A DNA stretch of 64,000 bases from Candidatus Sodalis pierantonius str. SOPE (lineage in GTDB: Bacteria > Pseudomonadota > Gammaproteobacteria > Enterobacterales > Enterobacteriaceae), in the NCBI RefSeq assembly GCF_000517405.1, contig NZ_CP006568.1:1798001-1862000 (forward strand). Reading direction: 5' to 3'. A program made the position numbers and the translations under genes. The notes beneath the pieces are model-generated. The model saw only the letters and a program-made list of their open reading frames with translations, was not told the DNA's origin and did not search any database. Of the stretch, positions 26,057 through 35,497 are shown piece after piece. Every line of letters starts with the position of its first letter. Position 1 is the stretch's first letter.

Positions 26057-28867
26057 ATGACCATGATGAAAAGACAACAGTCATTAGTAACAAAGCTAAC
26101 TATATTCATATCAATAAGCCTGATAATTATATGGCTAATATCCGTATTCGCCGCGACATATGTTTCGTTAAATTTGAGTAGATACCGTATATTAGAGAAT
26201 CTCGCCCATTTTTCCGCATTGCGTATGGAATTGACCAACCATCGTTTTGAAGGCGCGGAACGGGATGCCCAAGCGCTCGCGCACCGCTATAAGCTTTATC
26301 ACGCAACGCCGCTTATGATATTGCCCAGTGAAAAAAGCGAAAGCCGCTATTTCCCCTTCAATCCCGATAAATGCATTCCGCCGGGCAAAAGAGAGCGTGA
26401 CCGCACGTTCATCCAGGTTTTCGGCACCGCCGGGCAGACCTATTACCTGGATAGCTTTATTTTAGATCGTCGCTATGGCGTGTCGCTGCTACCGCCACGC
26501 GACCATACGCCGGACTATTTTATCCGCCAGCAGGTCGAACTTAACGCTTTCCCCAATCAACCCGCTCACGACAACCTGTTCTGGGGCAGACCTGAGTTTC
26601 TTCCCGGCACCGGCTGGAGCGTGGCCGTCGCCGCCGCCGCGCCGAATGATGTACTCACGGGTCTGACAGTAAAGCTGAACGATTTACTCTCTTACGGCCA
26701 CCCGGTACTGGGGTCGGACATTAATCTCTGGCTGGACGGCAGCAACCGCATCCTACCATTTTCGCGTGTATCGGCGCAGACCGCCGCCCGCCTCCAGCCG
26801 ATGCTGCAACGACTCACGCTGAAGGACGGCTGGCAAGCGGTTCCCGGCTATATGCTATTGCGCACGCAGCTGAAAGGGCCTGGCTGGCAGCAGGTGATCT
26901 TGTTTCCCCAAAGCGGCGGTATGAAACGCACCCTGGACGTTATTGCGGCACAACTGCCCTTTGCGGTGGTCACGCTGCTAATGCTGGCCGTAACGTTATT
27001 CTGGTTGTTGCATCGCTATCTCGCCCGTCCGCTCTGGGACTTTGTCGCGATTATCGGCAAAACCGGGCCCCACTCGCTTTCGACCCGCCTGCCGGAAAAT
27101 CGCCATGATGAGTTGGGCAGCATCGCCCATGCTTATAATCTGCTGTTGGATACCCTGCGCACTCAGTATGACAACTTAGAGAATGTCGTTGCCGAACGGA
27201 CCCGCGCGCTGAACGAGGCTAAACAGCAGGCGGAACGGGCGAACAAACGTAAGAGCAGTCATCTCACCACCATCAGCCACGAATTGCGCACGCCCCTTAG
27301 CGGCTCGCTTGGGGCGCTGGAACTGCTGCAAATGACAACCTTGACCGACAAGCAGTTCCAACTGGCGGATACCGCCCGCCAGTGCGTGTTCTCCTTATTA
27401 TCCATCATTAATAACTTACTGGATTTTTCCCGAATCGAATCCGGCCAGCTGTCGCTGCATATCGAAGAGACCCCTTTGCTGCCGATCCTTGATCAAGCGA
27501 TGCATACCATTCAGGGGCCGGGTCAAAGTAAGGGTCTGACGTTACGTACCTTTGTCGGCAAACAGGTACCGCTGTATCTGGATATAGACGGAATGCGTCT
27601 GCGGCAAATTCTGGTCAATCTGCTCGGTAACGCCCTCAAATTCACCCAGTCCGGCGGCATCTTTTTAAGCGTAAAAAGACACGATCAGCAAGTGATCTTT
27701 GCCGTCAACGACAGCGGCCAGGGGATCGCGCCGGAAGATCAGGCGGATGTGTTTACCCCGTTTTTCCAGAGCGAAGGCACTATGCAGGGCACTGGCCTGG
27801 GGCTCGCCATCGCCGCCAATCTGGCGAAGATGATGGGCGGTTCGCTCACGCTAAGCAGTACACCAGGGTTGGGAACCTGTATGTCGTTTATCATGCCGCT
27901 CAACGACTACCGTGAACCCCACCCGCTGGGAGGGCAACTGGCCGCACCGTTGGCGCTTCATCGGCAGTTGGCCGCCTGGGGCATAAGTTGTGAACCGTCG
28001 CTCGAGGACGGGCCCTTCTCCGCCGCCGAACTACGTTTCCTGCCGGGCAAACTGTATGACCGCGTTATCCGCGCTTTCGCGGGCGACTTGCCGGAAACCA
28101 CCGGCAATATTCCGGTACAGCCCTGGCGGCTGCGTATTCTGCTGGTGGATGACGCGGTGATTAATCGGGAGATTATCGGCATGATGCTGCACTCTCTTGG
28201 GCAAAATGTCACCCTCGCCGCCGACGGCACCAGCGCGCTGGCGCTCGGACGACAACAGCAGTTCGACCTGGTGTTGATGGATGTCCGCATGCCCGATATG
28301 GACGGCACCGCATGCGCCCGCCTCTGGCGCGAGGATCCGGAGAACCGTGACCGCGACTGTATGATCACCGCGCTCTCCGCCAATACCGCCCCGGAGGATA
28401 TCGCGCGCTGCAAAGAGGCGGGTATGCGGCATTATCTGACCAAACCGGTCACGCTGGCGCAGCTGGCTGACGGCATTAGCTACGCCGCAGAATATCAACT
28501 CCACCGGGATATTCCGCTGCAAGAACAAGACAGCCGGTTAACCACGTCCTTTCTGTCGGCAGGCAGCGATCTGCTGCGCCAAAAAGTACACGAATCACTG
28601 CATTCGCTGCTCAATGATATCGAACTGAACGTTAACGATGTGGAAAAAATCAGCGCGTTGTTACATACCCTGAAAGGGGGACTGGGACAGGCGGGGTTGG
28701 GAGAACTGCTGTGCGACGTCGTCGATATGGAAAATCTGGTCAAGCATGGCCTCCCGCTGTCCGGGGAACAGATAGCCGAATTACGTCATGCCCTGGACAA
28801 ATATCTAAGCGCCGAAAATGCATCCGCACGGGATGCTATTACTCAAGAGGTCACGGAATATGAATAA
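26057..28867 (+). CDS. ssrA: Hybrid sensor histidine kinase SsrA
   Basis: Up to 936 residues (SsrA 920); ATG codons at 26063 and 26066 fit the CAGGG ribosome site better than 26057. The order is membrane helix (about 14-35), periplasmic sensor domain, second helix (about 300-320), HAMP linker, HisKA with phospho-His 408 in ISHELRTPLSG, HATPase (NLLGNALKFTQSGG, DSGQGIAPEDQ), a receiver with Asp742 (LVLMDVRMPDMDG) and an HPt domain with His870 (LLHTLKGG). It senses acid/osmotic signals in the host vacuole and phosphorylates SsrB. Intact. Confidence 0.95.
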   Translation: MTMMKRQQSLVTKLTIFISISLIIIWLISVFAATYVSLNLSRYRILENLAHFSALRMELTNHRFEGAERDAQALAHRYKLYHATPLMILPSEKSESRYFPFNPDKCIPPGKRERDRTFIQVFGTAGQTYYLDSFILDRRYGVSLLPPRDHTPDYFIRQQVELNAFPNQPAHDNLFWGRPEFLPGTGWSVAVAAAAPNDVLTGLTVKLNDLLSYGHPVLGSDINLWLDGSNRILPFSRVSAQTAARLQPMLQRLTLKDGWQAVPGYMLLRTQLKGPGWQQVILFPQSGGMKRTLDVIAAQLPFAVVTLLMLAVTLFWLLHRYLARPLWDFVAIIGKTGPHSLSTRLPENRHDELGSIAHAYNLLLDTLRTQYDNLENVVAERTRALNEAKQQAERANKRKSSHLTTISHELRTPLSGSLGALELLQMTTLTDKQFQLADTARQCVFSLLSIINNLLDFSRIESGQLSLHIEETPLLPILDQAMHTIQGPGQSKGLTLRTFVGKQVPLYLDIDGMRLRQILVNLLGNALKFTQSGGIFLSVKRHDQQVIFAVNDSGQGIAPEDQADVFTPFFQSEGTMQGTGLGLAIAANLAKMMGGSLTLSSTPGLGTCMSFIMPLNDYREPHPLGGQLAAPLALHRQLAAWGISCEPSLEDGPFSAAELRFLPGKLYDRVIRAFAGDLPETTGNIPVQPWRLRILLVDDAVINREIIGMMLHSLGQNVTLAADGTSALALGRQQQFDLVLMDVRMPDMDGTACARLWREDPENRDRDCMITALSANTAPEDIARCKEAGMRHYLTKPVTLAQLADGISYAAEYQLHRDIPLQEQDSRLTTSFLSAGSDLLRQKVHESLHSLLNDIELNVNDVEKISALLHTLKGGLGQAGLGELLCDVVDMENLVKHGLPLSGEQIAELRHALDKYLSAENASARDAITQEVTEYE

Positions 28868-29495
28868 TTATAAAATCCTGCTCGTGGATGATCATGAATT
28901 GATTATCAACGGCATCATTAACTTGCTCGAACCCTATCCGCGCTTTAAAATCGTGGCGCATATTGATGACGGCCTGGCGGTGTACAGCCAATGCCGGATC
29001 CATGAACCGGATATTCTGGTGCTGGATCTCGGCCTGCCGGGCATTAACGGCCTGGATTTGATCCCCCAATTGCGTTCCCGCTGGCCGCAGATGTCCATTC
29101 TGGCCTATACCGCCCACACTGAAGAATATATGGCGATACGTACGCTGGCCGCCGGCGCGCTGGGTTATGTTTTGAAAAATAGCCGCCAGCAGGTATTGCT
29201 GGCGGCGCTACAAACCGTAGCGGTCAACAAATGCTATGTGGACCCAGCGCTGAACCGGGATATGATCCATACCGCCCTGAGCATGGAGGCCGACAATCAA
29301 GAATTGCTGACGCCTCGGGAACGGCAAATCCTCAAACTCATCGCCGATGGCAACACCAACCGGCTAATCGCTGAGCAGTTATACATCAGCGTGAAGACCG
29401 TGGAGACCCACCGCTTGAATATCATGCGAAAATTGAATGTCCATAAAGTCACGGAGCTGCTCAACTGTTCTCGCCGACTTGGATTGACCGACTAA
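28860..29495 (+). CDS. ssrB: Response regulator SsrB
   Basis: 211 residues (SsrB 212) from ATG 28860, which overlaps the ssrA stop. Receiver domain with the acidic pocket DD at 10-11 and phospho-acceptor Asp56 (ILVLDLGLPGING), then a LuxR/NarL-type helix-turn-helix (LTPRERQILKLIADGNTNRL, ISVKTVETHRLNIMRKLNVH). It activates the SPI-2 type operons and effectors elsewhere. Intact regulators upstream of a damaged machine may still control unlinked genes. Confidence 0.95.
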   Translation: MNNYKILLVDDHELIINGIINLLEPYPRFKIVAHIDDGLAVYSQCRIHEPDILVLDLGLPGINGLDLIPQLRSRWPQMSILAYTAHTEEYMAIRTLAAGALGYVLKNSRQQVLLAALQTVAVNKCYVDPALNRDMIHTALSMEADNQELLTPRERQILKLIADGNTNRLIAEQLYISVKTVETHRLNIMRKLNVHKVTELLNCSRRLGLTD

Positions 29496-29978
29496 CCTTC
29501 AACAGCACTGGCCAACCATGGCGGCGAACACTACTCCCGCCGCCGGGGTTCGGCCCCCAGTCCGCGCTCAGCGCGGTTGCAACGGCGTGACACAGGCCCG
29601 GGTCCGCTTCAGAGCAGCGTTCCACCGCCGCTGAACCAAAGGTAGCCACTCCAACGGCCCCGCACGGCTCCCCCGCTTTAACGCCTCGCCGCCCGCACCA
29701 GGGCAACGAATGCCAGACGAGGAGTGGCGACAGATTATAAGACGATTTGGCGCGCTACCTATCAGGTTTTCGACTGACATTGACGCCACAACAACAAGGC
29801 GACTCCCTGCTTGTTCACCCTGCACAGACGCTCACTGAAACCCACCCCGTTTGTAAAGGACGGCATGTTGTTTTGTCCGAGCGGTCGATATACGCGGCAA
29901 TGATCACGACGCAGGAGTCTCATTTGATGGCGTCCATCCTCGGCACAGCGCATTGCGAAAGGGGTTCCGTGGCGTCCC
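29496..29978. other. Non-coding or eroded stretch after ssrB
   Basis: About 480 bases, GC-rich at first, with only overlapping short frames that look like chance. One frame on plus near 29709 begins MPDEEWRQIIRRFGALPIRF and may be a remnant, but I cannot name it. Confidence 0.4.
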
Positions 29979-30191
29979 TCACCGAAACCGCTCAATATAA
30001 CTTTGCTTTTCCAGCAGGATAGCTTCATCGAGTTTATCAATCAATTTACGCAATTCGGTCAAATCCTGATGCCGAATTTGTTCCGGTTTCTTTTCCCTCG
30101 CCCGGCAGGCCCGATGGAAGGCCGACACCAATTGCGCGCGAACATCTGTCAACATGGCTTGAAGTAACAATTTTTTGCTATCGCCTTTCAT
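29979..30191 (-). CDS. Small basic helical protein, unknown (70 aa)
   Basis: 70 residues, preceded by an excellent Shine-Dalgarno (AGGAGGG, seven bases before the ATG), so very likely translated. It is charged and helical (KGDSKKLLLQAMLTDVRAQL, LTELRKLIDKLDEAILLEKQ), with no membrane segment and no motif I recognise. It lies on the opposite strand to ssrB, convergent with it. Size and composition would suit a small regulator or chaperone; that is a guess. Confidence 0.65.
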   Translation of the reverse strand: MKGDSKKLLLQAMLTDVRAQLVSAFHRACRAREKKPEQIRHQDLTELRKLIDKLDEAILLEKQSYIERFR

Positions 30192-30788
30192 ATTGTTCCC
30201 TCCTAAATAGCTTGTTAATAATTATAATATTGCCCTTACGGGCATTGGTTTTCATCTGGTTATGATTGTCTCTTTACGTATCTAGTTAATTAACTCTCTC
30301 ATTGATACAATTTCAAATAATATTTTACCCATACTTATGGTCTAGTTAAATTAGGGCCAAGTGCGACAATTCTCCACGGGCCATACAGGAAAATAGAAAT
30401 TTCCCTTGGATGGTCAGGCCTCGAATGCCCTAAGCTATAGATTGATAATCAACGGTATTGTCATTCATCGCGCACGTTACCGCTGGTATGATGTATGTGA
30501 CTTTAACGCTATCGCCGCCACTCTGCGCGTCTTACCGGTATACTTTACTCTTCTTTGCTGTTCCTTGCGCTCTGACTTTACCGTTTACAACACGGCGCTA
30601 TCCGTTCTGTTGGTTAGCGCCCCGCGATCCCGCAGCCATTTTCTCCCTCTCTGTAGTTGATTGAGGCGCGAGTTATCTTATTTAGCAGATAATAGGTGAA
30701 CAAGATTAAGCGCTGTCATTCTGTACATGGGTAATTTATACTCGCAACAATAACGGTTAACAACTAAACTAAAGTTCAGTTGCCTCTT
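30192..30788. other. AT-rich intergenic stretch before IS903 copy 1
   Basis: Roughly 600 bases without a supportable gene. The frame at 30406-30660 has no ribosome site and an unlikely composition. The 3' end is the 9-base target duplication of the IS. Confidence 0.4.
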
Positions 30789-31843
30789 CGCTTTGTTGAA
30801 TAAATCCGAAATTTTTGACGACTTCCTCCCTATCAGGGCGATTGTTACATGATGCGGACGCTGTTTGGCATTCCTAACAACGTGATCCGGTTAAGCGCTT
30901 TGACCATTGCCATAGCCTCACCTACCTGCGCGTCATAGTCATGCAGACTCAGATGACCACCCAGAAGTATTTTAAACCGGAACATGGCCGTTTCAGCCAG
31001 TGAACGCCGGTGATAACCTACTTTCTTTTTCCAGGTATCGTTATTGCCGCTCAGATGCTGATTTGCCACCGCATGGTTACGCTCATGGTATCGAGCTGGC
31101 CAATATTGCGCACCACTTCGCGGTGGGATAAGCGGCTTTATTTTTTTCCTCAGCAGAGCATCATGACAGTAACGCGTATCGTAAGCACTGTCAGCCGACG
31201 CTTCCCTGATTTTCCGGTGGGTTTGGTTAATCAGCCCGGGCAGCGCCTGCGCATCTGTCGTACCGCTTAGCGATAAATCGGCACAGATAATTTCATGTGT
31301 CGCGCTATCTACTGCCAGATGAAGCTTGCGCCATACTCTGCGCCTCTCAGCCCCATGCTGCCTGACTTTCCATTCGCCTTCGCCGAAGATTTTCAGGCCG
31401 GTGCCATCGATGACCAGGTGTGAGATTTCGCCGCGGGTTGGCGTTTTTATGCTGATGTCGACGGTTTTTGCTCGCCGGCTGACCAGAGAGTAATCTGGGC
31501 AGCGCAGCGACAGCCCCATCAGTTTAAAAATCGAGTCAACGAAACCCTGTAACGCCCGGAGCGAAAGGTTAAACACGCGCTTTATCATCAGAACCGTGGT
31601 AATGGCCATATCGGTGTAGTGAAGCGGCCGGCCACGATGTTCAGGTGGTGTACTCTCAGTCCATGCAGCAATGGCTGACTCATCAAGCCATACTGTCAGG
31701 TCCCCCCGCTGCCTGAGCGCATTGTTATATGCGGGCCAGTTGGTAATTTTAAACTTTTGCTTTGCCATGGGGACCTGATGTTGAAACGAATGTAGTGATC
31801 ATAGCCGCCAGTCACCTAAAAGTTCGATTTATTCAACAAAGCC
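30789..31843 (-). mobile_element. IS903-type (IS5 family) insertion sequence, copy 1
   Basis: 1055 bases bounded by inverted ends of the GCTTTGTTGAATAAATC type. A perfect 9-base target duplication TTGCCTCTT lies at 30780-30788 and 31844-31852, showing direct, recent transposition. It holds one complete transposase on minus. Confidence 0.95.
30845..31768 (-). CDS. IS903-type transposase (copy 1)
   Basis: 307 residues, the full length for IS903. DDE acidic residues lie in LVIDGTGLK, SADSAYDTRY and the Y-2-R-3-E-6-K motif YHRRSLAETAMFRFK. It is nearly identical to the copies at 33123 and 62232. The frame is intact, so the element may be active. Confidence 0.96.
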   Translation of the reverse strand: MAKQKFKITNWPAYNNALRQRGDLTVWLDESAIAAWTESTPPEHRGRPLHYTDMAITTVLMIKRVFNLSLRALQGFVDSIFKLMGLSLRCPDYSLVSRRAKTVDISIKTPTRGEISHLVIDGTGLKIFGEGEWKVRQHGAERRRVWRKLHLAVDSATHEIICADLSLSGTTDAQALPGLINQTHRKIREASADSAYDTRYCHDALLRKKIKPLIPPRSGAQYWPARYHERNHAVANQHLSGNNDTWKKKVGYHRRSLAETAMFRFKILLGGHLSLHDYDAQVGEAMAMVKALNRITLLGMPNSVRIM

Positions 31844-32250
31844 TTGCCTCTTCTGACTCTCCATCTCTGCTTTTGGGTCGACAGTCACCCCTTTGCCCGA
31901 CCTATCGCCGTAAGCGATCGCGTTATTGCCTGGCGCGTCAATGCTATTATCGCTCTTCCTCTCTCGCGGTGCGCCCCCATTCACCGAGGACAGATCATCA
32001 CCCTCACCAGGCCATCGAACAGCGGGCTTGACGTCATCGCGGGCGTTAGCTTGTTCATTTTCCTATCGTTTAACTTGCCAGCATCATGTCATTTCTACTT
32101 GATGCGTTTAATAAAACATTACCTTCGCGCTTGCGGTTAACAACTTATTAAAAAACAGGTCTGCGATAATTTGTCATTACGGAAAATAGACATCCGGTCG
32201 TCCGCTATACTTTCAGTGGTCATTTATTTCAAAGCTAATAGGAAGCTATT
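31844..32250. other. Intergenic stretch after IS903 copy 1
   Basis: About 400 bases, no gene I can support. Its first 9 bases are the right copy of the IS target duplication. Confidence 0.4.
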
Positions 32251-32487
32251 ATGTTCAATAAAACACAAATTATGTAACATAATCAAATTACCTGCTGTGG
32301 TGGAAATCATGTGGGCATCGTCGATCATATGGAAGGTGAGGATCATATCAAGCTCGCAAAAAGCGACCCGGAATCGGGCGGCCAGCACCATTTGATCCCC
32401 TTATCCTGGGTCAAAGAAGTCAAGGAAAACAAGGTTATACTCTCCAAAACCAAAGATGAAGTGCATCAAGCGTGGCAAGCCTGCTAG
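32251..32487 (+). pseudogene. DUF2171 family protein with nonsense codon at position 9
   Basis: A 79-codon frame starting at ATG 32251 (AGGA seven bases upstream). It reads MFNKTQIM, then TAA (32275-32277), and then continues in the same frame with NHVGIVDHMEGEDHIKLAKS and GGQHHLIPLSWVKEV to a stop at 32485-32487. The resumed part is typical of DUF2171 proteins, whose N terminus reads like Q-I-x-E-H-M. A GAA-to-TAA change at codon 9 explains the break. The family's function is unknown. Confidence 0.75.
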
Positions 32488-32540
32488 TTGACGCTGCGCC
32501 GACGGCCCGCAAAATTGCAACGATTTTCACCCGTGTTAAA

Positions 32541-32570
32541 GCCTGCGCGGCATGAACCTGCCGTGCAGGC
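32541..32570. terminator. Possible terminator-like hairpin after the DUF2171 gene
   Basis: Twelve-base stem (GCCTGCGCGGCA with TGCCGTGCAGGC, one mismatch) and six-base loop. No U-run follows on plus, so factor-independent termination is uncertain. Confidence 0.35.
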
Positions 32571-33066
32571 ATCACCCAAACACAAAAACACCCCCTACTT
32601 AATAAAAAGTAATAGCCTGCCCTGCAAAAGGGCAAAATTTTTCACGGTATTATCCCGGCACCGAATATTTCTATTTCAGCATCGCGAAGTATTTCCTTTA
32701 TTATGACGGAAATGCCCGCAATGCGTTCACTGTTTATTTAATGCATCCATCAGACAGTACATTCAGACTTACCCCTCCTTTATGTTACGTTAAAATACAT
32801 GACCGCCCTTCTTTAATGTATCACGTTATATTAATGCTTTTTCGCGGTGAAGCCCATTTAATATCACCGTCGTCTTCATATTAAGAGGGGACCTTTATCC
32901 GGCGGTCGTCGCTGGAATGAACAGGGGAAACCTAGGAGGTGCCGAAGGCATTATAGGATGTCGTATACGAAATCCCTTCTGCTGCATGCTGTCGTCGAAA
33001 TGTTTTTATGAATTGAGTTATAACGCGGCATTCCTTGTTACGTTACGCCTATTTTGACGAAAAAGA
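32571..33066. other. AT-rich intergenic stretch
   Basis: About 500 bases with no supportable gene, ending at the left end of IS903 copy 2. Confidence 0.4.
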
Positions 33067-34121
33067 CGCTTTGTTGAATAAATCCGAAATTTGTGACGAC
33101 TTCCTCCCTATCAGGGCGATTGTTACATGATGCGGACGCTGTTTGGCATTCCTAACAGTGTGATCCGATTAAGTGCTTTAACCATTGCCATTGCCTCACC
33201 TACCTGCGCGTCATAGTCATGCAGACTCAGATGACCACCCAGAAGTGTTTTAAACCGGAACATGGCCGTTTCAGCCAGTGAACGCCGGTGATAACCTACT
33301 TTCTTTTTCCAGGTATCGTTATTGCCCCTCAGATGCTGATTTGCCACCGCATGGTTACGCTCATGGTATCGAGCTGGCCAATATTGTGCACCACTTCGCG
33401 GTGGGATAAGCGGCTTTATTTTTTTCCTCAGCAGAGCATCATGACAGTAACGCGTATCGTAAGCACTGTCAGCCGACGCTTCCCTGATTTTCCGGTGGGT
33501 TTGGTTAATCAGCCCGGGCAGCGCCTGCGCATCTGTCGTACCGCTTAGCGATAAATCGGCACAGATAATTTCATGTGTCACGCTATCTACTGCCAGATGA
33601 AGCTTGCGCCATACTCTGCGTCTCTCAGCCCTATGCTGCCTGACTTTCCATTCGCTTTCGCCGAAGACTTTCAGGCCGGTGCCATCGATGACCAGGTGTG
33701 AGATTTCGCCGCGGGTTTGCGTTTTTATGCTGATGTCGACGGTTTTTGCTCGCCGGCTGACCAGAGAGTAATCTGGGCAGCGCAGCGACAGCCCCATCAG
33801 TTTAAAAATCGAGTCAACGAAACCCTGTAACGCCCGGAGCGAAAGGTTAAACACGCGCTTTATCATCAGAACCGTGGTAATGGCCATATCGGTGTAGTGA
33901 AGCGGCCGGCCACGATGTTCAGGTGGTGTACTCTCAGTCCATGCAGCAATGGCTGACTCATCAAGCCATACTGTCAGGTCCCCCCGCTGCCTGAGCGCAT
34001 TGTTATATGCGGGCCAGTTGGTGATTTTAAACTTTTGCTTTGCCATGGGGACCTGATGTTGAAACGAATGTAGTGATCAGAGCCGCCAGTCACCTAAAAG
34101 TTCGATTTATTCAACAAAGCC
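33067..34121 (-). mobile_element. IS903-type insertion sequence, copy 2, at a rearrangement junction
   Basis: 1055 bases with both inverted ends. The flanks do not match: CGAAAAAGA on the left (33058-33066), CTGTATCGT on the right (34122-34130). The right flank lies inside an IS256 transposase gene whose left part is missing. The copy therefore marks a recombination or deletion between IS elements. Confidence 0.92.
33123..34046 (-). CDS. IS903-type transposase (copy 2)
   Basis: 307 residues, intact, with the same DDE residues as copy 1. It differs by a few substitutions (for example KTQTRGEIS for KTPTRGEIS, FGESEWKV for FGEGEWKV), so it is slightly diverged from copies 1 and 3. Confidence 0.95.
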   Translation of the reverse strand: MAKQKFKITNWPAYNNALRQRGDLTVWLDESAIAAWTESTPPEHRGRPLHYTDMAITTVLMIKRVFNLSLRALQGFVDSIFKLMGLSLRCPDYSLVSRRAKTVDISIKTQTRGEISHLVIDGTGLKVFGESEWKVRQHRAERRRVWRKLHLAVDSVTHEIICADLSLSGTTDAQALPGLINQTHRKIREASADSAYDTRYCHDALLRKKIKPLIPPRSGAQYWPARYHERNHAVANQHLRGNNDTWKKKVGYHRRSLAETAMFRFKTLLGGHLSLHDYDAQVGEAMAMVKALNRITLLGMPNSVRIM

Positions 34122-34867
34122 CTGTATCGTTCTAAAAGTCCGGCAGGACAGCCGCATCATCAACAAATCTGTGTTCCTGGCGCTGGGCATCAACATCGAA
34201 GGCCAGAAAGAGTTGCTAGGTATGTGGCTGGCCGAAAATGAAGGCGCAAAGTTCTGGCTGAACGTGCTGACAGAGCTGAAAAACCGCGGCCTGAACGATA
34301 TCCTTATCGCCTGCGTAGACGGGCTGAAAGGTTTCCCTGACGCTATTAACGCGGTGTATCCGGAGGCGCGGCTCCAGCTGTGTATCGTGCATATGGTGCG
34401 CAACAGCCTGCGGTTCGTCTCCTGGAAGGACTACAAGGCCGTCACCCGCGACCTGAAAGCTATTTATCAGGCCCCTACGGAAGAAGCCGGCTTGCAGGCG
34501 CTGGAAGCGTTCTCCAGTGCCTGGGACATCCGCTACCCGCAAATAAGTCGAAGCTGGCAGGCAAACTGGGCCAATCTGGCCACGTTCTTTGCCTACCCAA
34601 CGGACATCCGCAAGGTGATCTACACGACCAACGCCATCGAGTCGTTAAACAGCGTGATCTGGCATGCCATCAAAAAGCGCAAGGTGTTCCCGACCGACGA
34701 CGCAGTGAAAAAGGTGGTGTGGCTGGCGATACAGGCGGCCTCACAGAAATGGACAATGCCTTTGAGGGACTGGCGCATGGCAATGAGCCGCTTTATTATC
34801 GAGTTCGGTGACCGCCTGGACGGTCACTTCTGAGAAAAGGCATTTACACAGAATCGTGTACAGGGTC
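34122..34867 (+). mobile_element. IS256-family element, 5'-truncated
   Basis: Only the right part of the element is left: the transposase from inside its second third (frame open to stop at 34833) and the right inverted end finishing in GTGTACAGGGTC at 34867. The truncation point is exactly the right edge of IS903 copy 2. The remaining transposase keeps one Asp (CVDGLKGF) and the Glu (TTNAIESLNS) but lacks the first catalytic Asp. It also carries an R-to-W change (SVIWHAI) relative to the full copies. It should be inactive. Confidence 0.92.
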
Positions 34868-35497
34868 AATTGATGGTCTGAGAAGACATTACTGAAACCT
34901 TTTTCACCTACCCCTAGGTCATTCTAGTCATCCGCTAACTAACGGTATTGCAGGACGATACCATCAGCACAGTCAGCAGCGAGCGTTATCACACATTTCC
35001 AATTTTCTCTTTCCTTGACATCAAGCGGGACATGACCTGACAAATGGCGAACCAACTACTCCTAGGATAAGTGTGCTGTAGTGAGGGCCTTAGAGCTTTG
35101 CAGAACATTTAGCCTGATATGATATCTGTGCTCAGAGGCTGTTGCGTTGGCAAAACGCGGACGACTGCCGCGCTGGAAGATTTGCCGTGCCCCATTTTTA
35201 TCGAGCGCAGATTTGCGTAATGCTATCGGCACAAAGATAAGTTGGAAAATGACGTAATTGAAGGTAAAAACTGGCCTGAAAGGACATCAATGGGAAGGAT
35301 AAGCTGTTTATTTGGGATGGGCTAAATACTCTGGGCATGAATTCTCATGTTCATGCAAGCAACGGTATGTATAGAGCGTTGACGAGAGCAAAACTACTTG
35401 CTTACTTCACACTTAAGATGTAATGCTTGCTACTTTAAATATCACGAGTATAATCCATTAAAGCTGTTCAGCCACCACAAACATATGGAACACATTG
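34868..35497. other. Region upstream of the partition genes
   Basis: About 630 bases, AT-rich towards the end. A plus-strand frame from about 35286 to 35422 (GKDKLFIWDGLNTLGMNSHV, ending ARAKLLAYFTLKM-like at TAA) may be a plasmid or phage gene remnant that I cannot name. The last 70 bases are where the centromere-like operator of a ParA/RHH system would normally lie; no clear repeat was seen. Confidence 0.35.

Noticed and set aside
25795..26181. Plus-strand open frame across the ssaB start and the ssaB/ssrA gap
   Set aside because: It overlaps ssaB antisense and the divergent promoter region, has no ribosome site and does not look like a protein family.
30406..30660. 84-codon plus-strand frame before IS903 copy 1
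   Set aside because: No ribosome site and an implausible composition; most likely chance in an intergenic stretch.
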